Made by a program: the position numbers and the translations under genes. Below are positions 1 to 5,793 of a stretch of DNA of 29,244 nucleotides, in pieces. Location of the stretch: assembly GCA_900556625.1 (NCBI GenBank), contig USPQ01000028.1, positions 1 to 29,244 on the forward strand, in the 5' to 3' direction. The notes below the pieces were generated by a model, which saw nothing but the letters and a program-made list of their open reading frames with translations, made no database searches and had not been told where the DNA came from. This DNA is from an uncultured Bacteroides sp. Lineage in GTDB: Bacteria; Bacteroidota; Bacteroidia; Bacteroidales; Bacteroidaceae. Every line of letters starts with the position of its first letter. Within the stretch, counting starts at the first letter, position 1.

Positions 1-1425
1 CCGGGTGAGAGCTTTGCAGCCCGTTACGATATAATTGCCGAACCAGGTACACTTCGGTATTTTGAGCGTTTCGAGGCCCGTGCATCCGTAGAAAGCATCA
101 TGGTCTATGGTTGTCACATTATCCAGCGTGAGTGCGGTCAATGAAGTGCATTCCCAGAATGCGTATTCATCAATCCGGGTGACCTGCGAAAGATTCACCG
201 TAGTCAGCGCGGCGCAACGGATAAAGGCATACTCTCCAATTACCTGCACGCCATCGGGCAGCGTCACCTCCTGCAACTTGGTGCAATCCTTAAAGGCGAG
301 TTCGGGCAGAGTTGGCGTTGTACCCCAGCCCGTCACTTCGGTGAGGTCGCATGTCGTGATTTGTGTATTATTGGCAAATGTACCCCACTGACCGCCTATT
401 CCTATCTTGGAAAGTTCGCCCGTCAGCTTGAGGTCGGTGTGGCCTGCTTCGAGGGCTGCCCGGATGGTTATCTGCGCCACGACGTCGGTCATGTTGGTCA
501 CGTCGATGTTGCCGGAGGTGGGGGGTGTGAAATTCTTCGGGCGAAGCTTGATTTGAAAACTTGCCGCAGGGTCGAGGTGAAGCTCGAAGTTGCCGTCGTA
601 CTTATCACGCTGTCCCATATAGAGGCTGACCGTTGACTCCGGATTCACTTTCAGACGGTCGCAGTCCGCCTGCGTCAGTTGGTAATTGCCAATGCCTTGG
701 GCGACGGGGGTTGTACCGATCATTTTGAGAAGGAGGTGCACATCACCCGTGAGGGCTTTCGGAACGGAGATAAGGGGATAGGAGACGGCCGGGTAAAAAT
801 TGCAGTCCAGGCCTATGTAAGCCCCGGCAGCGGTCTTTCCCCCGTTCAGCACGAGGATGGCGCCAAACCAGGCGCTTGCACAGCACGGGCTGCTGCCTGC
901 CGCGTAAGACAATTCGCAGCCGTCACCCAGTTCCAATGCCGCTTTCTCGCCGTTAGCCAGAATCATGTTTCCATCTTGCCCACTCAATGCCACGTCTTTG
1001 CCCAGCGTAATCTTGCCGTTGTAAACACCTACTGCGGCGTTCATATCTTGTCGGTCCAGATTAATATTGGTGAGTTCGATATAAACGGCATCGGCGTCGG
1101 GGCTGGTATTGCCGAGGAGGTGGTGGTTGTTGGCGGTGCTTTCCCAGGTGATGGTGTGGCCGCCGCCGTCTATCTTGAAGTGGCCGCTGCCGTTTATGGG
1201 AGGGGTGTCGTAGTCACCTCCCGCGGGTACCGTGATGTTGCCGCCCAGCGTAATGAGTGTCGGGGCATCGGCCGAGGTGCCGCCCGTCTGCAGGGCGTCG
1301 AGCAGGGCTTCGTAGGTGGTGACGACGATACCTTCCGGCACGGGATCCGTTACCGGATCGTCCTTGCTGCACGAAGCAAAGACTACTGTTGCACATAGCA
1401 CTAACAAAGAAAAAATCTTTTTCAT
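1..1425 (-). CDS. BspA-like leucine-rich-repeat surface lipoprotein (3' end beyond window)
   Basis: Reading the minus strand from the ATG at 1425 gives 475 residues with no stop before the window edge, so the protein is C-terminally incomplete here. Residues 1-18 are a lipoprotein signal (lipobox VFASC, Cys19), followed by SKDD, the acidic pattern typical of Bacteroides surface-exposed lipoproteins. Residues about 30-210 resemble a beta-helix or adhesin-like segment with GGNITV and IDGGGHTI turns. Residues about 377-475 are clear LRR_5 (BspA type) repeats: LPELAFKDCTKL, IGEYAFIRCAAL, IDEYAFWECTSL, IDHDAFYGCTGL. Such proteins are generally linked to adhesion or surface binding; the ligand cannot be told. 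The gene is visibly more G+C-rich than the rest of the window, which could mean acquisition from elsewhere. The repeats make the family call firm; the N-terminal half is not recognised. Confidence 0.85.
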   Translation of the reverse strand, partial: MKKIFSLLVLCATVVFASCSKDDPVTDPVPEGIVVTTYEALLDALQTGGTSADAPTLITLGGNITVPAGGDYDTPPINGSGHFKIDGGGHTITWESTANNHHLLGNTSPDADAVYIELTNINLDRQDMNAAVGVYNGKITLGKDVALSGQDGNMILANGEKAALELGDGCELSYAAGSSPCCASAWFGAILVLNGGKTAAGAYIGLDCNFYPAVSYPLISVPKALTGDVHLLLKMIGTTPVAQGIGNYQLTQADCDRLKVNPESTVSLYMGQRDKYDGNFELHLDPAASFQIKLRPKNFTPPTSGNIDVTNMTDVVAQITIRAALEAGHTDLKLTGELSKIGIGGQWGTFANNTQITTCDLTEVTGWGTTPTLPELAFKDCTKLQEVTLPDGVQVIGEYAFIRCAALTTVNLSQVTRIDEYAFWECTSLTALTLDNVTTIDHDAFYGCTGLETLKIPKCTWFGNYIVTGCKALTR

Positions 1426-1493
1426 GTTGTTTTATATTTGATTAATATTCATGGGAAAACAAAAAAGCGCAGAGCGGTTTATGCCCTACGCAG

Positions 1494-1501
1494 CAAAAAT
1501 A
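1494..1501 (-). promoter_or_regulatory. Candidate -7 box for the BspA-like gene
   Basis: On the minus strand this reads TATTTTTG, matching the Bacteroides -7 consensus TAnnTTTG, about 70 bp upstream of the start at 1425. No clear TTTG lies 19-21 bp further upstream, so the assignment is tentative. Confidence 0.35.
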
Positions 1502-1633
1502 TAATGAAAATTTTGGATGATGGGTGCACATTTACGCATATCTGACGTCGAAACGTGCAACACAAGTGTTTTTTGTGGGTTTATTGTATGTTGGAACAAG
1601 CTGTATCGCCAAATATACAACAGTTTGGAGGTG

Positions 1634-2734
1634 TTATCTATTTTTGTACTCGGTAAAAGATCCCCCCGTTATCTCCCGGAAGATTTTACAGAAATGGCTT
1701 TTGTGGGCAAAACCCGAAAGCTCGGCAATCCTCTCCATTGTATAATCCGGATGTTTCGCCATTTGCTCTGTGGCGTATTCTACCCGTTTATTGTTCACCC
1801 AACGTTTGAAACTCACCCCGTAAGTCGAATTGATGAATACAGATAGTTTCCGTTCCGGGATATGCAGAGCCTCGGCATAGTCGCCCAGCACAACACCCTG
1901 CTGGAGATACAATAATAGTTTTGCCTTTTCATCTTCCAGTTCCTTGTCTCCTTCACTCTCCTTTGTCAGCTGCGACTCTTCCTTCTCCTCTATCGCGGGC
2001 AAAGCCTCATAGTAAAGTTTGTATTGGTAGTTGATATACCTCACTCCAAAGTCAAAGTAGTACACTGTAATCACCACCGTGATTATTCCGTCGAATAACG
2101 GGGCAGGAAATATACTGAACACCAGAACGGCAATACCGATGCAGGCAGCCTCGTAGAACAGTCTCGAAGCCCACCGGAATTCATATTTGTCGGTGTCGGA
2201 GAAATAGTTCTCAATCTTGGCTATATAATTCCGTTGCTCACGCCGGAATAAACGGACGTAAATCACGATCTGCGTCAGATAAGTAGCCGCAAATACAGTT
2301 CTTAACAAAAGAACCGGATTCGTGATATTCGCTATATACTCATCCACCGAATAGATCCTCACATCAGGAAATAGAAGTATCGTTAATAGATAGAGTCCCA
2401 CAAAAAACAATGTCGGGCAGAGGTGTCGCAAAATATTTTGCCGGCAAACGTATGGTGAATGAAAAAGTATCAGCACGATAAAAGTAAAAAGCGCCGCCTG
2501 CAACTGTGCCGCAACGAGCACAGGCATTGCAAATATCTCGGCAACACTCTCCTGCACCCTGTTGTAAAGGATAAGCGCATTGCACAGAGCCACGATAATC
2601 GATGCAATACCCAGGAATCGTTTGGCATTGCGGTAGTGCGGGTTTATCAGCTGTGGGGCTGTTTGAATCAACAGCAGAGCCATCCCCATCGTCAGACAAC
2701 CGAAGATATTGAAGTAGTATATGATATCCAACAT
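1634..2734 (-). CDS. Membrane-bound AraC-family transcriptional regulator (7TM + HTH_18)
   Basis: A 366-residue protein if begun at the ATG at 2734 (MLDIIYYFNI); an in-frame ATG at 2782 would add 16 polar residues before the first helix, so I prefer the shorter form. About seven hydrophobic helices span residues 9-235. A charged linker (about 247-275, rich in E and K) follows, then an AraC-type double helix-turn-helix at about 275-365 with the family signature YTMERIAELSGFAHKSHFCK and the closing SFTEYKNR. This layout is a known Bacteroidetes class in which an integral-membrane part replaces a soluble sensor; a membrane ligand or signal is inferred. It lies just upstream of, and in the same direction as, the BspA-like gene (about 208 bp apart), so it may control that gene. 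Confidence 0.85.
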   Translation of the reverse strand: MLDIIYYFNIFGCLTMGMALLLIQTAPQLINPHYRNAKRFLGIASIIVALCNALILYNRVQESVAEIFAMPVLVAAQLQAALFTFIVLILFHSPYVCRQNILRHLCPTLFFVGLYLLTILLFPDVRIYSVDEYIANITNPVLLLRTVFAATYLTQIVIYVRLFRREQRNYIAKIENYFSDTDKYEFRWASRLFYEAACIGIAVLVFSIFPAPLFDGIITVVITVYYFDFGVRYINYQYKLYYEALPAIEEKEESQLTKESEGDKELEDEKAKLLLYLQQGVVLGDYAEALHIPERKLSVFINSTYGVSFKRWVNNKRVEYATEQMAKHPDYTMERIAELSGFAHKSHFCKIFREITGGSFTEYKNR

Positions 2735-2833
2735 ATTATAGTCTGTGTTATCGGTCAAACAACATTCGGACGAGAAATCCACTGTAAGGCTGTTTCATAG
2801 ACACCTCATCACCGTTTTACCTGTATTCACAGC

Positions 2834-2841
2834 CAAAGGTA
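2834..2841 (-). promoter_or_regulatory. Candidate -7 box for the AraC-type regulator
   Basis: The minus strand reads TACCTTTG, matching TAnnTTTG, about 100 bp upstream of the chosen start at 2734. No convincing -33 element is present. Confidence 0.35.
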
Positions 2842-2946
2842 CTGTATTTTTTTAGCCATACATTATACTTATACCACATTTTGCACTGATTCAATCCATT
2901 CGGGTAGATACTACCTCTTCATTTCTCTGTTCTGTTCCCAATCTCC

Positions 2947-2966
2947 AACCTTGTACGACAAAGGTT
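2947..2966 (-). terminator. Weak hairpin downstream of the HU-like gene
   Basis: AACCTTGT and ACAAAGGTT face each other around a 3-nt loop with one bulged A, 26 bp past the HU-like stop codon. There is no U-tract on the minus strand, so it may only protect the 3' end. Confidence 0.25.
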
Positions 2967-2991
2967 TCCATCGATATTCCGTTAGATTTCA

Positions 2992-3615
2992 CTACTCGCC
3001 ATCCGGTTCCTTTCGTGGCGGTGCAATGAAATGCATCTGATTACCCCGTCCCTCTCGCTTGATAATGCCTTCGGCTGCAAAAGATTTAAGATCGTCCAAT
3101 GCAGTATTCTTCAGGCGTCCTGTAAGTTGCGTATAAGTGGCTCTTGTGATGAAGCCATGCTCTCCGATATATTGCAGGACGAGTTTCTTCAGATTGTCTC
3201 TGCCCCACTTACGCGAAGTGTTGAAATCGACACACTTTCTACGCTCCAAATCTCCGCGAATACCTACACGCATACTCTTGGAAGCACGGAAATTCACCCC
3301 GTTGAAAGCTACGGATTCAGAACGAATATCATTCTTATTTGCGACTAATCGGGAAGCTTTCACTTTGGCTGAAAAGAAGCCGAACTCTCCCAATTCGACG
3401 CGGTATCCTTCACCCAGATATTGCAATACATCGTCTTTCAGTTCCATCAGGATACCTTCTATCACTCCTTCCTTAAATCCAGTTCTTTTAGCAACACCAC
3501 GGATCAATCGTTCTGCCGGAATCGTTCCACTGTAAACAATGTCGGCATACATTGTTTCCGTTTCTCCTTCCTTAGTAGTCAAGGCAGGCTTCTTCTTTAA
3601 ATTGTAAAAGGCCAT
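2992..3615 (-). CDS. HU-like (HU-HIG type) DNA-binding protein with C-terminal winged-helix segment
   Basis: A 207-residue protein. Residues 1-128 match the Bacteroidetes HU-HIG layout: a short MAFYNLKKKP start, helices around AERLIRGVAKRTGFKEGVIEG, then the beta part LGEGYRVELGEFGFFSAKV, corresponding to the HU core. Canonical HU is about 90 residues; here residues about 140-198 add a helical segment (NLKKLVLQYIGEHGFITRAT, then TGRLKNTALDDLKSFAAEGIIKREG) that reads like a small winged helix. The protein probably binds DNA, perhaps sequence-specifically through the extra domain. It is the leftward product of the intergenic region 3616-4009, which holds a 22-bp-periodic operator-like array, so self-regulation is a reasonable inference. 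Such HU-like genes often lie near capsule or surface loci in Bacteroides, but no such locus is visible here. Confidence 0.8.
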   Translation of the reverse strand: MAFYNLKKKPALTTKEGETETMYADIVYSGTIPAERLIRGVAKRTGFKEGVIEGILMELKDDVLQYLGEGYRVELGEFGFFSAKVKASRLVANKNDIRSESVAFNGVNFRASKSMRVGIRGDLERRKCVDFNTSRKWGRDNLKKLVLQYIGEHGFITRATYTQLTGRLKNTALDDLKSFAAEGIIKREGRGNQMHFIAPPRKEPDGE

Positions 3616-3638
3616 AATCTTATTGTTATATTTAAGAC

Positions 3639-3675
3639 TTTTCAGTGCAGAGAATAAAGATTTTCAGTGCAGAGA
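3639..3675. repeat. Pair of 15-bp direct repeats, 22 bp apart
   Basis: TTTTCAGTGCAGAGA occurs at 3639-3653 and again, identically, at 3661-3675. The start-to-start distance of 22 bp is the same as the period of the dyad array immediately upstream. The pair sits 24-60 bp upstream of the HU-like start codon, in its leader. Confidence 0.85.
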
Positions 3676-3704
3676 TTTATCATTGTTTATGCACTCGGGT
3701 AGTT

Positions 3705-3810
3705 GTCCGGTTGTAACGGGACAATAGTCACTTTGTAAACAGCCTAATGTCACCTTATAAGGTGATATTTATCACTGCATAAGGTGACCACCTGTCTTTA
3801 CAAGGGTAAA
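3705..3810. repeat. Array of 18-bp dyad sites with 22-bp period (operator-like)
   Basis: Related sites begin at 3705, 3727, 3749 and 3771, each exactly 22 bp after the last, with a degenerate fifth near 3794. They read GTCCGGTTGTAACGGGAC, GTCACTTTGTAAACAGCC, GTCACCTTATAAGGTGAT and ATCACTGCATAAGGTGAC. The third is the core of a perfect 16-bp palindrome (3750-3765), and the first lies in a 22-bp near-palindrome (3703-3724, 9 of 11 pairs). A common pattern is GTCAC-N3-TATAA-GGTGAC. Two helical turns between sites would place bound dimers on one face of the DNA. The array lies between the HU-like start codon and a candidate promoter at 3825, which suits repression of the HU-like gene. The binding protein is unknown. 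Confidence 0.75.
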
Positions 3811-3824
3811 AAACAGTAAAGATA

Positions 3825-3832
3825 CAAAATTA
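3825..3832 (-). promoter_or_regulatory. Candidate -7 box for the HU-like gene
   Basis: The minus strand reads TAATTTTG, matching TAnnTTTG. No good TTTG lies 19-21 bp upstream on that strand. If used, transcription would start near 3818 and run straight into the dyad array. Confidence 0.35.
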
Positions 3833-3950
3833 ATTAGCGGAAAGCAAGAGACGGCACAATAAAGCTCAATATATGATTGTAATATGATTGCAAAATAAAA
3901 TTCATCTGCCAACTACCGGACATCGGTTTCTCTTTATTTATTCACATAGA

Positions 3951-3983
3951 TTTGTTGATTTCTAAATTATTTCAGTACATTTG
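3951..3983 (+). promoter_or_regulatory. Consensus Bacteroides housekeeping promoter for the ECF sigma gene
   Basis: TTTG at 3951-3954, a 21-bp spacer, then TACATTTG at 3976-3983 fit TTTG-N19-21-TAnnTTTG. The start of transcription would fall near 3990, leaving a leader of about 20 nt with GAAAGG just before the ATG at 4010. The sigma gene is therefore probably read by the primary sigma factor. Confidence 0.7.
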
Positions 3984-4009
3984 CCCGACCTACTTCTATT
4001 GCAGAAAGG

Positions 4010-4576
4010 ATGAAAATAGACGAAATACAGTGCATAAAAGAACTACGCAACGGCTCCTACCAGGCTTTTACACAGATTTATGAAGCCTATGCCGACCGAC
4101 TTTACAGCTTTGTTCTTAAACAACTAAAAAATCGTTCCCTGACACAGGATATTGTTCAGGATACCTTTTTACGCCTATGGGACAACCGTAACCAGTTGAA
4201 TAGCTTCGGCAATCTGCAAGCCTTTATTTTCACTATTGCCAAACATCAGGTAATCGATTATTTCCGCAAACAAGTCAACGAACTGCAATTCGAAGACTTT
4301 ATGGAGTATTGCGAGAACCAGGCAACTGACGTATCGCCGGAAGATATCTTATTGTACGACGAATTCCTGCAACAACTTCAACAATCGAAGAAAGTTCTGT
4401 CACAACGGGAACACGAGATTTATGAATTAAGCAGGGAGAAACATATCCCCATCAAGCAAATAGCCGAACAACTGGATCTCTCCGAACAAACGGTGAAAAA
4501 CTATCTGACTTCCGCCCTGAAGATTCTTCGCAGCGAAATGATGAAATATAATATTCTCTTTATTTTCTTCCTGTAA
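4010..4576 (+). CDS. ECF-type RNA polymerase sigma factor (FecI-like)
   Basis: A 188-residue protein of normal ECF length. Region 2 is at about 19-86 (FTQIYEAYADRLYSFVLKQL, DIVQDTFLRLWDNR, FTIAKHQVIDYFRK), and region 4 at about 120-175 (LSQREHEIYELSREKHIPIKQ then the HTH IAEQLDLSEQTVKNYLTSAL). The last ten residues are hydrophobic (YNILFIFFL), as is common in Bacteroides ECF factors of this class. It should direct RNA polymerase to the promoter of the SusC/SusD locus when released by the FecR protein encoded next. A consensus housekeeping promoter precedes it and the start is unambiguous. The gap of about 150 bp to the anti-sigma gene is longer than usual for such pairs. Confidence 0.95.
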   Translation: MKIDEIQCIKELRNGSYQAFTQIYEAYADRLYSFVLKQLKNRSLTQDIVQDTFLRLWDNRNQLNSFGNLQAFIFTIAKHQVIDYFRKQVNELQFEDFMEYCENQATDVSPEDILLYDEFLQQLQQSKKVLSQREHEIYELSREKHIPIKQIAEQLDLSEQTVKNYLTSALKILRSEMMKYNILFIFFL

Positions 4577-4594
4577 CAAGAATAACACTTTCAG

Positions 4595-4648
4595 TAGGAA
4601 TAATTAAAACTCCACAAAACTCTACAAACACCTACTATTCCTAACTTT
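4595..4648 (+). terminator. Weak inverted repeat with T-run between sigma and anti-sigma genes
   Basis: TAGGAATA (4595-4602) and TATTCCTA (4636-4643) can pair around a 33-nt loop, followed by ACTTTTT. The loop holds near-repeats ACTCCACAAA and ACTCTACAAA. The long loop makes strong termination unlikely; partial attenuation between sigma and anti-sigma is possible. Confidence 0.3.
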
Positions 4649-4725
4649 TTCTATGCTCTACAACATAAAAAAAGTCTAGTACTCCCTTTATGTATTTACG
4701 TATAACCTATAGAAACACCAATAAT

Positions 4726-5667
4726 ATGAGTCCACAATTTAAAAAGTTATATTGCCAGTACATCGAAAAAGGAATCACCTCTTTCGATATTGGAAAGTTC
4801 AGAAATGAACTCAACAACATACCTGACGAAGAGTTATGGAATACCATGATAGATATGGAAAACGACACAGTAGAGATAAAGATGCCTCCTATGATGAAAA
4901 AGCAAATTCGAAAGGAACTACAACAAATCATTTGGAGACGCCGTTGGCTGCAATATATGAAATATGCTGCCATTATCGCTATCATCCTATCATCCTCTTT
5001 TGGACTTTATACATGGATGAATAACCCGGAAAGTCAAATGGTTGCTGTAACAGTTAGAGCTGGCAGTAAAGCAGAAATGGCTCTCCCTGATGGTACATTT
5101 GTACATCTAAATGCGGCTACAAACCTGGAATATGATGTAAACAACTCCAAGCAACGCCTCGTCAAACTATCAGGAGAAGCCTTTTTCGATGTTGCCAAGA
5201 ATCCCGATTGCCCATTCAAGGTAATAATCAACGATCTGCAAATTGAAGTAGTAGGAACTTCATTCAATGTAAAGACCTATAAAAAAGACATTGTAGAAAC
5301 GTCTTTACTTAGCGGACGAATCAGAATATCAGGTGGTTCACTTCCCCATGAATATACGCTTTCACCTGGACAAAAGGCAACCTATTCCGCTATGGACAGA
5401 ACACTACGAATAAGCAAAGCGGATGCCCATGTTGAAGCCGGATGGAGAGATAATTACCTCATCTTTGAATCCACACCATTAATTGATGTAATAGCCCAGA
5501 TAGAACGATGGTATGGGGTGGAAATCAGATTGCATCATAAGCAAATCGCACAAGATTTACTATCGGGATCTTTCCGAAACGAAAGTATACAGAATGTCAT
5601 AAGATCCTTAAGCATACAATACGGATTTAAGTACGAGATACATAAAGATATAATAACTATTTACTAA
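4726..5667 (+). CDS. FecR-family anti-sigma factor
   Basis: A 313-residue inner-membrane protein from the ATG at 4726; an ATG at 4690 would add 12 residues and cannot be excluded. Residues 1-78 are the cytoplasmic part that would hold the ECF sigma factor, 79-98 a single membrane helix (YAAIIAIILSSSFGLYTW), about 107-205 the FecR domain (VRAGSKAEMALPDGTFVHLN, LSGEAFFDVAKNP, VVGTSFNVKTY), and about 243-312 the C-terminal DUF4974-like domain (FESTPLIDVIAQIERWYGVE). The periplasmic part should contact the STN domain of the downstream SusC receptor, as in FecA/FecR/FecI signalling. Order and content make it the partner of the sigma factor at 4010. Confidence 0.93.
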   Translation: MSPQFKKLYCQYIEKGITSFDIGKFRNELNNIPDEELWNTMIDMENDTVEIKMPPMMKKQIRKELQQIIWRRRWLQYMKYAAIIAIILSSSFGLYTWMNNPESQMVAVTVRAGSKAEMALPDGTFVHLNAATNLEYDVNNSKQRLVKLSGEAFFDVAKNPDCPFKVIINDLQIEVVGTSFNVKTYKKDIVETSLLSGRIRISGGSLPHEYTLSPGQKATYSAMDRTLRISKADAHVEAGWRDNYLIFESTPLIDVIAQIERWYGVEIRLHHKQIAQDLLSGSFRNESIQNVIRSLSIQYGFKYEIHKDIITIY

Positions 5668-5685
5668 TTTAAAAGAAAGGAGCTT

Positions 5686-5700
5686 ATGGAAAACACATAG
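5686..5700 (+). other. Four-codon ORF with strong ribosome binding site ahead of susC
   Basis: AAAGGAG at 5676-5682 stands 3 nt before ATG GAA AAC ACA TAG (peptide MENT). It lies just after the FecR stop and upstream of a hairpin at 5720-5751. It may be chance, a remnant start, or a minimal leader affecting the receptor mRNA. Confidence 0.3.
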
Positions 5701-5719
5701 TAGTTAAAATCAAAAAAGA

Positions 5720-5751
5720 ACAACCAAAGAATCGCCCAATCCTTTGGTTGT
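5720..5751. promoter_or_regulatory. 10-bp perfect hairpin in the susC leader
   Basis: ACAACCAAAG (5720-5729) pairs fully with CTTTGGTTGT (5742-5751) around a 12-nt loop. No U-tract follows on the plus strand, so it is not a standard terminator. It ends one base before the ATG at 5752 and 42 bp before the preferred susC start at 5794. A 12-bp palindrome ATAAAATTTTAT follows at 5762-5773. The segment may hold an ECF-dependent promoter or a structure controlling susC translation. Confidence 0.5.
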
Positions 5752-5793
5752 ATGGAAGTCGATAAAATTTTATACATCAAAACATTATCAACT

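Larger units (their letters stand above)
3616..4009. other. 394-bp divergent intergenic region (HU-like gene / ECF sigma)
   Basis: It holds, from left to right, a pair of 15-bp direct repeats, an array of dyads spaced 22 bp apart, a candidate minus-strand -7 box at 3825, an AT-rich stretch with ATATGATTG repeated near 3871-3890, and a consensus plus-strand promoter for the sigma gene at 3951-3983. I see no gene in it. Confidence 0.8.

Noticed and set aside
679..1398. Plus-strand frame of 239 codons
   Set aside because: It is antisense to the G+C-rich BspA-like gene, whose minus-strand reading has a lipobox and clear leucine-rich repeats.
3639..3810. Possible CRISPR array
   Set aside because: The 22-bp period leaves only about 4 bp between 18-bp dyads, units are degenerate, and no cas gene is near.
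5720..5751. Rho-independent terminator before susC
   Set aside because: A perfect stem but no U-tract on the plus strand, and it would cut off the receptor from its operon.
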